Source: Bacteroidales bacterium
GTDB lineage: Bacteria; Bacteroidota; Bacteroidia; Bacteroidales; UBA932
Length of the DNA: 64,000 bases
Assembly: GCA_017447265.1 (NCBI GenBank)
Contig: JAFSOA010000001.1
Location: forward strand, 372,001-436,000
Direction of reading: 5' to 3'
Numbering within the stretch: the stretch's first letter is position 1; each line of letters starts with the position of its first letter. A program made the position numbers and the translations under genes. Below the pieces are notes generated by a model, which saw only the letters and a program-made list of their open reading frames with translations, was not told where the DNA came from and did no database searches. Shown here piece by piece: positions 40,077 through 47,717 of this stretch.

Positions 40077-41891
40077 ATGGAACAATTCATCGTATCAGCC
40101 CGGAAGTACAGGCCCAACAGCTTCGAGACGCTGCTGGGACAGGAAAATATTGCACGGGCGCTCAAGAACTCGATCCTGCGGGGCCAGCTGGCGCACGCAT
40201 ATCTGTTCTGCGGCCCGCGCGGCGTGGGAAAGACCAGTGCCGCCCGCATTTTTGCGAAGACCATCAACTGCGCCAATCCAGGCCCGGACCTCGAGCCCTG
40301 CGGTGAATGTGAATCCTGCCGCTCCTTTGCGGAAGGCCGTTCCTACAGCATCCACGAGCTCGACGCGGCCTCCAACAACTCGGTCGACGACATCCGCGCC
40401 CTGACCGACAAGGTGCGCATTCCGCCGCAGGTGGGCCGTTACAGCGTCTACATCATCGACGAGGTCCACATGCTCTCGCAGCAGGCCTTCAACGCGTTTC
40501 TCAAGACCCTCGAGGAGCCGCCGGCCCACGCCATCTTCATCCTGGCCACGACCGAGAAGCACAAGATTCTCCCGACCATCCTCTCGCGCTGCCAGACCTA
40601 CGACTTCAACCGCATCAGTGTCGACGACATGGTGCGCAATATGAAGGACATCGCCGCCAAGGAAGGGGTGACGGTGAGCGATGACGCCCTGCATATCATC
40701 GCCCAGAAGGCCGACGGCGCCATGCGCGACGCGCTGACGCTCTTCGACCAGACGGTGGCTTTCTGCGGCAGGGAGATCAGCTACGAACAGGTGATCAAAA
40801 ACCTGAACGTGCTGGATTACGACTACTATTTCAACCTGACGGACAACTTCCTTTCCGGCGACTATGCGCAGGCGATGCTCACTTTCGACGAGATTCTGTC
40901 GAAAGGGTTCAACGCCCAGAGTTTCATCGGCGGTCTGAGCAGTCATTTCCGCGACCTGCTCGTCTGCAAGAACGACGCTTCGCGGACGCTGCTCGAACTG
41001 GCGCCCAGCGTCGCGGCCCGTTACCGCGAATTCGCCGCCCGCTGCGAGCCCGGCTTTCTCTTCGAGGCCTTGAACATCACCACGGCCTGCGAGACCGCCT
41101 ACAAGCAAAGCGGCAACCCCCGCCTCCTTATCGAGTTTGCCTTGATGAAGATCTGCAACATTACGGCAAACTTCGCCGCCGCGTCTCGTGAGCTTAATCC
41201 CAAGGCACAACCGGAACCGGTCGTGTCTGCGGGCACTCGCCACGACCGAACCGCGGTTGTTCCACCAGGCCAACCCACCGCTCACGAGCCTGCCAGTTCA
41301 CAGAACATGAAAGGCGAAAGCGGAGGCGAAGCTGCGGGTGATTTCCGGAGCCGCGAGCATTTTTCAGCGAGCGGGACGGAAATCAGAGCAGCGGAGCCGA
41401 AGCCATCAGCGCCCCGGCCGGAGGTGAAGAAAACGCATTCGACCGGATTGTCCATCAAGGAGATGATGGCCCAGGCCAAACAGGAGCCGGCCGCGGCGGC
41501 CGAGGCCGATGCCCAGAACCCGGCGCCCGGCGTCCCCGATGCCACCAAGCTGGCCGATATCTGGAAGAGCCTGGCGGAAAGCGAGAGCAAGATGCCCCGC
41601 CTTTCGTCGGCCATCGCCAACGCCACACCCGCCATGGACGGCAAAGACATCCACTTCGTGGTCGGCAACCTGGCCCAGAAAGAATGGATCGACCGCAACT
41701 GCCGCCCCCGCATGGAAGCCTTTCTCCAGAAACAGTTCGCCGACAGGGAGATCCGCCTGATCGTCGATGTGAAAGAAGCCAGGGAGACCGGACGCGGCAT
41801 GTACATGCCCTCCGACAAGGCAAAGTTTTTGCAGGAGTCTTCGCCCGAATTCAATGCCCTGCGTAAAGATTTTGAACTCGAGATCAGCTAA
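40077..41891 (+). CDS. dnaX: DNA polymerase III subunit gamma/tau
   Basis: DnaX (604 residues) is the AAA+ clamp-loader ATPase. The N-terminus MEQFIVSARKYRPNSFETLLGQ leads to Walker A GPRGVGKTS, a four-cysteine zinc site (CANPGPDLEPCGECESC), Walker B VYIIDEVHML and sensor 1/SRC (ILSRCQTYDF). After the collar domain, a low-complexity linker covers about residues 375-460, followed by a C-terminal tau-like domain. The start at 40077 is chosen because it gives the canonical N-terminus and is preceded by a -7 element; the open frame upstream is antisense to the M16 gene. I see no clear slippery heptamer for a shorter gamma form. Confidence 0.95.
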   Translation: MEQFIVSARKYRPNSFETLLGQENIARALKNSILRGQLAHAYLFCGPRGVGKTSAARIFAKTINCANPGPDLEPCGECESCRSFAEGRSYSIHELDAASNNSVDDIRALTDKVRIPPQVGRYSVYIIDEVHMLSQQAFNAFLKTLEEPPAHAIFILATTEKHKILPTILSRCQTYDFNRISVDDMVRNMKDIAAKEGVTVSDDALHIIAQKADGAMRDALTLFDQTVAFCGREISYEQVIKNLNVLDYDYYFNLTDNFLSGDYAQAMLTFDEILSKGFNAQSFIGGLSSHFRDLLVCKNDASRTLLELAPSVAARYREFAARCEPGFLFEALNITTACETAYKQSGNPRLLIEFALMKICNITANFAAASRELNPKAQPEPVVSAGTRHDRTAVVPPGQPTAHEPASSQNMKGESGGEAAGDFRSREHFSASGTEIRAAEPKPSAPRPEVKKTHSTGLSIKEMMAQAKQEPAAAAEADAQNPAPGVPDATKLADIWKSLAESESKMPRLSSAIANATPAMDGKDIHFVVGNLAQKEWIDRNCRPRMEAFLQKQFADREIRLIVDVKEARETGRGMYMPSDKAKFLQESSPEFNALRKDFELEIS

Positions 41892-41894
41892 GCG

Positions 41895-42647
41895 ATGAAA
41901 CTTTTTTGCACGAACCTGGTCAAGAAATACGGCAAGCGGACGGTCGTCAAAGGCGTCTCCATTGAAGTGGAGCAAGGCGAAATCGTCGGCCTGCTCGGCC
42001 CGAACGGCGCCGGCAAGACCACCAGCTTCTATATGATTACCGGCCTGATCAAGCCCAACTCCGGACGCATCTTCCTCGGCGAAGAAGAAATCACCAGCCT
42101 CCCGATGTACCGCCGCGCCCAGAAGGGCGTGGGCTACCTGGCCCAGGAGGCCTCGGTCTTCCGGACCATGAGCGTCGAGCACAACATCCTCTCCGTCATG
42201 GAGATGGCTGGCTTCGACAAGGTGTACCGCACGGAACGCCTCGAGCAGCTGATCGATGAATTCGGTCTGCAGAAGGTGCGCAAAAGCATGGGTGTACAGT
42301 TGTCCGGCGGTGAACGCCGCCGCTGCGAGATCGCCCGGGCCCTGGCCATCAACCCCAAGTTCATCCTGCTCGACGAACCTTTCGCCGGCGTCGACCCGAT
42401 CGCCGTGGAAGACATCCAGCACATCATCGCCAAGCTCAAGACCATGAACATCGGTGTGATCATCACCGACCACAACGTCCATGAGACCCTGGCCATCACC
42501 GACCGCGCCTATCTGCTCTATGAGGGCTCCATCCTCGAGAGCGGCACGGCCCAGCAACTGGCCGACAACCCCGAGGTTCGCAAGAAATACCTCGGCCAGA
42601 ATTTCGAACTCCGCAAGGCGGTATTACACGAAAGAGTAGAGGACTAG
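41895..42647 (+). CDS. lptB: LPS export ABC transporter ATP-binding protein
   Basis: The 250-residue ATPase powers lipopolysaccharide extraction from the inner membrane with LptFG. Walker A is GPNGAGKTT, the Q-loop region is VGYLAQEASVFRTMSV, the ABC signature is LSGGERRR and Walker B is FILLDEPFAGVDP, followed by the H-loop DHNVHETL. The AQEASVF and DPIAVEDIQ segments are LptB-typical. It follows dnaX after 3 nt, so the two are co-transcribed. The lptFG genes are not in the window. Confidence 0.93.
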   Translation: MKLFCTNLVKKYGKRTVVKGVSIEVEQGEIVGLLGPNGAGKTTSFYMITGLIKPNSGRIFLGEEEITSLPMYRRAQKGVGYLAQEASVFRTMSVEHNILSVMEMAGFDKVYRTERLEQLIDEFGLQKVRKSMGVQLSGGERRRCEIARALAINPKFILLDEPFAGVDPIAVEDIQHIIAKLKTMNIGVIITDHNVHETLAITDRAYLLYEGSILESGTAQQLADNPEVRKKYLGQNFELRKAVLHERVED

Positions 42648-42650
42648 ACG

Positions 42651-42665
42651 CCGGATCAAGTCCGG
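42651..42665. repeat. REP-like palindrome CCGGA-TCAAG-TCCGG
   Basis: A perfect 5-bp inverted repeat around TCAAG lies between the convergent lptB and scpB genes. The same core (CCGG, CAAG, CCGG) appears at 47433-47449. Confidence 0.5.
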
Positions 42666-42673
42666 AAGGGCTT

Positions 42674-43474
42674 TCAGTCGTCCAGATCGGACGCTTTCCC
42701 TGTATATTGAGGAGCGCGTTTCTCCAGGAAGGAGTGGATGCCTTCCAGATAGTCTGTACCCTGGTAGACCTTCGTGCGGAAAGCATTGATGCGCTCGAAG
42801 GTTTCCGAGGGCATCACGTTGGCCGCCTTGCTCAGGATGCGGAACTGCCGCTTGATGGCGCTGATGCTCATCACGCTGTTGCGCCGCAGCGGGGCCAGGA
42901 ACTGGGTCTCCAGCATCCCGTCCAACTCTTCTGGAGGGGCGATGCGGTTGATCAGGCCGACGTTCAGGGCGTCCTGGGCCGTGATGGGCTGGGCCAGGAA
43001 GAACATCTCGCGGGCTTTGTTGATGCCCAGCTGGTTGATGAAATGGATGATGCCCGAGGCGTTATAGGGAATGCCGATCTTGGCCGGCGTGATGGCGAAG
43101 GTGGCGTTGTCGGTGCTCACGATCATGTCGCACGACAGGCAGAGGTCGCAGGCGCCACCCCAGACAGTACCGCTCACACAGGCAATCACCGGAATGGGAA
43201 CGTCCTGCACGCTGCGGAGGAGCCGCTCCATGGGAACGTCATAGGCCAACGGGTCTTCTCCGTTCTGGGGAAGCTCCCGGATGTCGTGGCCGGCGCTCCA
43301 TACGCCCTTGTTGCACTGGGCCTTGAGAACGATGCCCACACATTCCTGGCGGTATGCATTCTGGACGGCCTCGGCCAGCTCCTGGCACATTTGCGTGCTC
43401 AGGCAATTGAAGTGTTCGGCATTCTGCATCTCCACAAAGCAGATGCGGTCTTGGATGGTGCTGTTTACTAACAT
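42674..43474 (-). CDS. scpB: Methylmalonyl-CoA decarboxylase (crotonase fold)
   Basis: The 266-residue protein belongs to the enoyl-CoA hydratase/isomerase superfamily. It specifically matches E. coli ScpB/YgfG in the WSAGHDIRELPQNGEDPLAYD and SGTVWGGACDL segments, TPAKIGIPYN and FERINAFRTKVY. ScpB decarboxylates methylmalonyl-CoA to propionyl-CoA, which fits propionate-producing Bacteroidales. Oxyanion-hole glycines are in SAGHD and WGG. It overlaps the upstream small Cys-rich gene by 7 nt and converges on lptB. Identification is by remembered family similarity, not alignment. Confidence 0.85.
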   Translation of the reverse strand: MLVNSTIQDRICFVEMQNAEHFNCLSTQMCQELAEAVQNAYRQECVGIVLKAQCNKGVWSAGHDIRELPQNGEDPLAYDVPMERLLRSVQDVPIPVIACVSGTVWGGACDLCLSCDMIVSTDNATFAITPAKIGIPYNASGIIHFINQLGINKAREMFFLAQPITAQDALNVGLINRIAPPEELDGMLETQFLAPLRRNSVMSISAIKRQFRILSKAANVMPSETFERINAFRTKVYQGTDYLEGIHSFLEKRAPQYTGKASDLDD

Positions 43475-43749
43475 GATGCTTCTTCTTTATGTTCTCCGAA
43501 AGCGCAGCCGTCACAGCCGGTTTCCGGACAGGTATCAGGCCGCAGTCCCTGGGCTGCGGCCTGAGGATTCCGTTTTTTCCACAATCGCAGTTCTTCCTCC
43601 TTGGCACAGATGATGCCCTGCTTGCGCAGCACCTTGTTGTGGGAGATCTCGCCGTCAGGGAATTTGCCGTCTTTCTTCACCAGGATGGTGACAGCCAGAC
43701 CGGCAACGCCGAGCGCCAGCAACAGGACGGCCAGGAGGAACACTTTCAT
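43468..43749 (-). CDS. Small membrane-anchored Cys-rich protein
   Basis: The 93-residue protein has one N-terminal transmembrane helix (residues 3-24) followed by KKDGKFPDGEISHNKVLRK, a pattern seen in small conserved Bacteroidota membrane proteins. The C-terminal tail has cysteines at 48, 74, 79, 82 and 93, including a CxxxxCxxC cluster able to bind metal or an Fe-S cluster. No named function is recognised. It sits between nadE (5-nt gap) and scpB (7-nt overlap), so it is part of the engB-prs-nadE-scpB run. Confidence 0.7.
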   Translation of the reverse strand: MKVFLLAVLLLALGVAGLAVTILVKKDGKFPDGEISHNKVLRKQGIICAKEEELRLWKKRNPQAAAQGLRPDTCPETGCDGCAFGEHKEEASC

Positions 43750-43754
43750 CGTAC

Positions 43755-44600
43755 TCAGAGCTGCTTGAAGGGGGGTACGATCGGATGGTCGCCCACGGTC
43801 AGCACGGGCGGGATCTGCAGGGCCTTGAAGGCTGCGCCGCGCTTGAGCCGGACGATGCGCTCAACCAGGGCGGCGTCGGTGCCGCGGGCCACGACCTCTT
43901 CGGGTGTAAGCTCCTCTTCGCACAAGGCGTGAAGCACCGGGTCGAGCGCTTCATAGGCCGGCAGCGAGTCGGTGTCCTTCTGGTTCGGGCGCAACTCGGC
44001 GGACGGCGCTTTGGTCAGGATGGACTGCGGAATCACGTCCTTGCCGTGCAGGCGGTTCTCATAGTGCGAGAGCTCGTAGACCTGGACCTTGTAGAGGTCG
44101 GCAATCACCATGATCGCGCCGCAGAGGTCGCCGTACAGCGTGCCGTAGCCCGTGAACAACTCACTCTTGTTCGAGGTGTTGAGCAGCAGCGCGTCGAAGC
44201 GGTTCGACCAGGTCATCAGGATCGTGCCCCGGAGGCGGGCCTGCAGGTTTTCCTGCGCCACGCTCCACTGGCCGTCTGCGAAGAACGACGCCATGGCGTC
44301 CATGGCCTGGTCGTAGACGGGACCGATGGGGACGATGTCGTAGCTGATGCCCAGGTTCCGGGCGAGGGCCACGGAGTCCGCGACCGAGCCCTCGGTCGAG
44401 AAGGCCGAGGGCATCAGGATGCCATGCACGTTCTCGGCACCGAGGGCGTCGACCGCCAGAGCGGCCACGATGGCCGAATCGATGCCGCCGGACAGGCCCA
44501 GCACGGCGCGGGTCTTGCCCGCACCCGCAAAGTAGCTGCGGATTTTGGCGACAAGCCGTTCGTGGACGGCCTCAATCGTGATACCGGGCTCGAGAATCAT
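43755..44600 (-). CDS. nadE: NAD+ synthase (ammonia-type length, no glutaminase domain)
   Basis: The 281-residue protein performs the last step of NAD synthesis, amidating deamido-NAD with ATP. The PP-loop LSGGIDSAIVAALAVDALG is at about residues 35-53. LLNTSNKSELFTGYGTLYGD and PSAELRPNQKDTDSLP are the substrate-binding segments. The N-terminal nitrilase-like glutaminase domain of the ~550-650 residue enzymes is absent, so ammonia would be the nitrogen donor unless a separate glutaminase partners with it. The C-terminal PPVLTVGDHPI differs from the usual glutamine-dependent ending. Gap to prs is 3 nt. Confidence 0.93.
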   Translation of the reverse strand: MILEPGITIEAVHERLVAKIRSYFAGAGKTRAVLGLSGGIDSAIVAALAVDALGAENVHGILMPSAFSTEGSVADSVALARNLGISYDIVPIGPVYDQAMDAMASFFADGQWSVAQENLQARLRGTILMTWSNRFDALLLNTSNKSELFTGYGTLYGDLCGAIMVIADLYKVQVYELSHYENRLHGKDVIPQSILTKAPSAELRPNQKDTDSLPAYEALDPVLHALCEEELTPEEVVARGTDAALVERIVRLKRGAAFKALQIPPVLTVGDHPIVPPFKQL

Positions 44601-44603
44601 GGC

Positions 44604-45554
44604 TTAGCTGCGGATGAACAGGTCGCTGACCGGTTCGTTATGATAGATGCGGTCGATCACATCGGCGAAGACCTCGGTCATCGACAGGACGGTGAAGCGC
44701 GAATTGTCTTTTTCCGGCCGGAGCGGGACCGTGTCGGCTACGATGAATTCCTGGATGGGCGAAGCGTTGATCCGGTCGTAGGCGGGGCCCGAAAGGATCG
44801 GGTGCGTGCAGACCGCCCGGACACTTGCCGCGCCGCGTTCCATCAGGACATCGGCGCATTTGGTGATGGTGCCGGCCGTGTCGACCATGTCGTCGACGAT
44901 CACCACGTTGCGGCCTTCGATCTCGCCGATGGCGGTCATGCTGCCGATCACGTTGGCTTTCGAGCGGTCCTTATGGCAGATGATCAGCGGGGCATTGAGG
45001 TGCTTGGCATAGACGTTGGCTTTTTTGGCACCGCCCATATCGGGTGAGGCGATCGACAGGTTCTCGATGTTCATCGCCCTGACATACGGAATGAAGATGG
45101 AAGTGGCCCAGAGGTGGTCGACGGGAATGTCGAAGAAACCCTGGATCTGGGCGGCATGCAGCTCGCAGGTCATCACGCGGTCGCAGCCGGCAGCCGTCAG
45201 CATGTTGGCCACGAGCTTGGAGGCGATGGAGACGCGGGGACGGTCCTTGCGGTCCTGGCGGGCCCAGCCGAAGTAGGGGATCACGGCGATCACCTTGTAG
45301 GCGGAGGCGCGGCGGGCGGCATCGATCATCAGCAGGAGTTCGAAGAGGTTGTCGGCCGGCGGGTTGGTGCTCTGGACGATAAACACCGTGGCGCCGCGGA
45401 CGCTTTCAGTAAACTGCGGCTGGAATTCGCCGTCGCTGAAGACGGTCAGTTCCGAGTCGCCGAGTTTCGTGTTCAGTTTCTTCGCGATCTGCTCTGCGAA
45501 CCTGTGGGAGTTGTTGCAGGCGAAGATCTTCAGTTTGTGATCGTATTCTTCCAT
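44604..45554 (-). CDS. prs: Ribose-phosphate pyrophosphokinase
   Basis: PRPP synthetase (316 residues) transfers pyrophosphate from ATP to ribose 5-phosphate, supplying nucleotide, NAD, His and Trp synthesis. The family signature is in the region DRVMTCELHAAQIQGFF, with YFGWARQDRKDRPR before it. The PRPP loop VIVDDMVDTAGTI is present, as is the flexible KDRSKANV loop. Placement directly before nadE fits NAD metabolism, because PRPP is needed for the NAD precursor. It is 33 nt after engB. Confidence 0.96.
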   Translation of the reverse strand: MEEYDHKLKIFACNNSHRFAEQIAKKLNTKLGDSELTVFSDGEFQPQFTESVRGATVFIVQSTNPPADNLFELLLMIDAARRASAYKVIAVIPYFGWARQDRKDRPRVSIASKLVANMLTAAGCDRVMTCELHAAQIQGFFDIPVDHLWATSIFIPYVRAMNIENLSIASPDMGGAKKANVYAKHLNAPLIICHKDRSKANVIGSMTAIGEIEGRNVVIVDDMVDTAGTITKCADVLMERGAASVRAVCTHPILSGPAYDRINASPIQEFIVADTVPLRPEKDNSRFTVLSMTEVFADVIDRIYHNEPVSDLFIRS

Positions 45555-45587
45555 GGAAGTTCAATAGTGTGTGAGATATAGTAGAAG

Positions 45588-46184
45588 TTATAGTTGGTCG
45601 AGGATGGATCCGATGTAGTCGAGGATGGCTTCGGTACCCTGTCCGGTCTCGGCGGAACTGCAGAAGGTGGGCGGGAGCTCCTCCCAGGTTTCGCGCAGGA
45701 TTTCCGCGTTGTGCTCCACCTGCGCCTTGAGCGCGTTCACGCCCAGCTTGTCGCACTTGGTGTAGATCAGGGCGAAGGGGATGCCTTCGGCGCCGAGTTC
45801 GGTGATGAAGTCGCGGTCGATCTGCTGCAGCTCGTGCCGTGCGTCGAGCAGGACGAAAAGCAGCACCATCTCCTCGCTGTGGAGGATGTAGTCGCTGATG
45901 ATCTCCTGCAGTTTCTCGCGGCCCTTCTTGCCCATGCGGGCATAGCCGTAGCCGGGCAGGTCCACGAGATACCAGGCGCCGTTGATCAGGAAATGGTTGA
46001 CAAGTTGGGTTTTACCGGGGGTGGAAGAGGTATGGGCGAGGCCGTTGACACCGCAGAGGCGGTTGATCAGCGACGATTTTCCGACGTTGCTCCGTCCGAT
46101 GAAGGCGAATTCCGGATGACGGACTTTCGGCTTCTGGTCAGTGTGCTGGCTGCTTCCGGCAAAGGTGGCCTGCTTGATGAGCAT
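45588..46184 (-). CDS. engB: Ribosome-biogenesis GTPase EngB/YsxC
   Basis: This small TRAFAC GTPase (198 residues) is needed for 50S subunit assembly. G1 is GRSNVGKSSLIN, G2/G3 includes TPGKTQLVNHF and VDLPGYGYA, and G4 is YTKCDKLG. An ATG at 46208 gives a longer frame, but it overlaps the -7 element TACTTTTG, so the internal ATG at 46184 (MLIKQATFAGSS) is the likely start. It opens a minus-strand run engB-prs-nadE-small protein-scpB and is divergent from xseA. Confidence 0.94.
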   Translation of the reverse strand: MLIKQATFAGSSQHTDQKPKVRHPEFAFIGRSNVGKSSLINRLCGVNGLAHTSSTPGKTQLVNHFLINGAWYLVDLPGYGYARMGKKGREKLQEIISDYILHSEEMVLLFVLLDARHELQQIDRDFITELGAEGIPFALIYTKCDKLGVNALKAQVEHNAEILRETWEELPPTFCSSAETGQGTEAILDYIGSILDQL

Positions 46185-46205
46185 GGGTACGGAGAATTGG
46201 ATATG

Positions 46206-46213
46206 CAAAAGTA
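46206..46213 (-). promoter_or_regulatory. -7 element (TACTTTTG) for engB
   Basis: TACTTTTG fits TAnnTTTG on the minus strand, 21 nt before the ATG at 46184. Its overlap with the upstream ATG (46208) rules that start out. Confidence 0.6.
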
Positions 46214-46237
46214 CGAAAAAAATCGAGATAATTTATG

Positions 46238-46245
46238 TATATTTG
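46238..46245 (+). promoter_or_regulatory. -7 element (TATATTTG) for xseA
   Basis: TATATTTG ends 6 nt before the xseA ATG at 46252, the same spacing as at dnaX, giving a nearly leaderless transcript. Confidence 0.65.
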
Positions 46246-46251
46246 TAGGAA

Positions 46252-47496
46252 ATGGCGGAGAAGAAATCCATCGGTCTGCTGGCCCTGCAGGAGCAGGTGA
46301 AAAATGCGCTTGACACGCATTTCCCGGGCTATGTCTGGCTGCGGGCCGAGATCAGTGAGCTGAAGCAGCATCCTTCGGGACACTGCTATCTCACGCTGGT
46401 GGAAAAAGACCCGGATTCCAATGCGCTGCTGGCCAAGGCGTCCGCCATCGCCTGGGCTTCTTCCTGGCGGATGATCCGCCCGTTTTTTGAAGGGCAGACG
46501 GGGCGTCCGCTGGCGGTGGGCATGGAGATTCTGGTCCGGGTGCAGGTGAGTTACTCGGTGATGTACGGGCTGACGCTGGTGGTCTATGACATCGACCCCT
46601 CCTTCACGGTAGGAGAACTGGAGCTGGCCCGGCAGCGGACCATGGCCCGGCTCGAAGCCGAAGGGATGTTCGGGATGAACGCCCAGCTCGAACTCCCGCT
46701 GCTGCCCCGGCGTCTGGCGGTGATCACGAGCGAGACAGCGGCGGGCTGGCGCGATTTCCAACGGCAGCTCTCCGGCAACGAAAATGGCTTCCGCTTCCAG
46801 TTGCGGCTGTTCCCGGCGCTGATGCAGGGCGAAGCCGCGCCGGCGAGCATCATTGCGGCGCTCGACGCCGTGGCGGCCGAAGAAGAGGCCTTCGATGCCG
46901 TGCTCATCCTCCGGGGCGGCGGCGGGGCCATGGACCTCGTGTGTTTCGACGACTATGAGCTGGCCGTCAACGTGGCGCAGTTCCCCTTGCCGGTGCTCAC
47001 GGCCATCGGGCACGACCACGACTACCACATCGCCGACATGGTCGCCCATACCCATGTGAAAACGCCCACGGCGCTGGCGGACTGGTTGATCGACCGTTTT
47101 GCCGCGGAAGCCTGGCAGATCGATACCTTGCTCCAGCGCCTGCACCTGGCTGTCCGGACGCATGCGATGTCGCAGACCAGCGTGCTCGATGCCCTGAGAC
47201 AGCGGATCGAACGGGCCGTGTCGGACCGTCACGCCGAAGTCCGGCACCGCCTCGACCTGCTGGAACGGCGCCTTGACGCCGTCGATCCCCTGCGCGCCCT
47301 CGAACGCGGCTTTCTCATCGCCCTGAAAGACGGCCGCCGCGCCGCCACCGCCGCCGCCTTCACCCCCGGCGACCGCCTCTCCGTCATGTTTCGCGACGGT
47401 GTGGTCGAGGCGCTTGTGCAACGGATTGAGATTCCGGGACAAGCCCGGACCCGAGCGGAGCGAGAGCCGCGGCCAGCGGGAGCGAATGACGAATGA
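46252..47496 (+). CDS. xseA: Exodeoxyribonuclease VII large subunit
   Basis: XseA (414 residues) is the catalytic subunit of the single-strand nuclease ExoVII. The N-terminal OB-fold is LRAEISELKQHPSGHCYLTLVEKD. The catalytic domain has VITSETAAGWRDF, LILRGGGGAMDLVCFDDYELA and AIGHDHDYHIADMVAHTHVKTPTALADWLI. The last ~20 residues (GQARTRAEREPRPAGANDE) are encoded by a REP-like GC-rich sequence at 47433-47490 and look like a late extension. xseB follows after 28 nt. Confidence 0.94.
   Translation: MAEKKSIGLLALQEQVKNALDTHFPGYVWLRAEISELKQHPSGHCYLTLVEKDPDSNALLAKASAIAWASSWRMIRPFFEGQTGRPLAVGMEILVRVQVSYSVMYGLTLVVYDIDPSFTVGELELARQRTMARLEAEGMFGMNAQLELPLLPRRLAVITSETAAGWRDFQRQLSGNENGFRFQLRLFPALMQGEAAPASIIAALDAVAAEEEAFDAVLILRGGGGAMDLVCFDDYELAVNVAQFPLPVLTAIGHDHDYHIADMVAHTHVKTPTALADWLIDRFAAEAWQIDTLLQRLHLAVRTHAMSQTSVLDALRQRIERAVSDRHAEVRHRLDLLERRLDAVDPLRALERGFLIALKDGRRAATAAAFTPGDRLSVMFRDGVVEALVQRIEIPGQARTRAEREPRPAGANDE
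47433..47449. repeat. REP-like palindrome TCCGGG-ACAAG-CCCGGA inside the xseA tail
   Basis: A perfect 6-bp inverted repeat around ACAAG is followed by GAGCGGAGCGAGAG. It falls within the last codons of xseA, where the reading frame continues through the repeat. Confidence 0.5.
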
Positions 47497-47524
47497 TAGG
47501 GGAAAGACGCATAAAGTTAGAATT

Positions 47525-47716
47525 ATGGAGAAGGATAAAAAATACGAAGAAGTCTTCGCCGAGCTGGAGGCTCTGGTGAAGAAGATCGAGGACCCGGAGC
47601 GGGATCTGACCGCGATCGGGGAGGATGTGAAAAAGGCGATGGCGCTCATTAAGTGGTGCCGGGCCTATGTGCAGGGAAACCTGGAAGAAGTCGAAAAAAC
47701 AATGAAGGAAGAATAA
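47525..47716 (+). CDS. xseB: Exodeoxyribonuclease VII small subunit
   Basis: XseB (63 residues) is the helical small subunit that wraps around the XseA coiled coil. The sequence MEKDKKYEEVFAELEALVKK, then LDAIGEDVKKA-like DLTAIGEDVKKAMALIKWCRAY, matches the family pattern FEExLxxLExIVxxLE. The start at 47525 is chosen because upstream in-frame codons read through the REP-like sequence and give non-homologous residues. It lies 28 nt after xseA and 1 nt before glgB. Confidence 0.9.
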   Translation: MEKDKKYEEVFAELEALVKKIEDPERDLTAIGEDVKKAMALIKWCRAYVQGNLEEVEKTMKEE

Positions 47717-47717
47717 T

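Noticed and set aside
41200-41450. Possible insertion inside dnaX because of a change in composition
   Set aside because: The segment corresponds to the variable linker before the tau domain, which is normally low complexity; the frame is intact on both sides.
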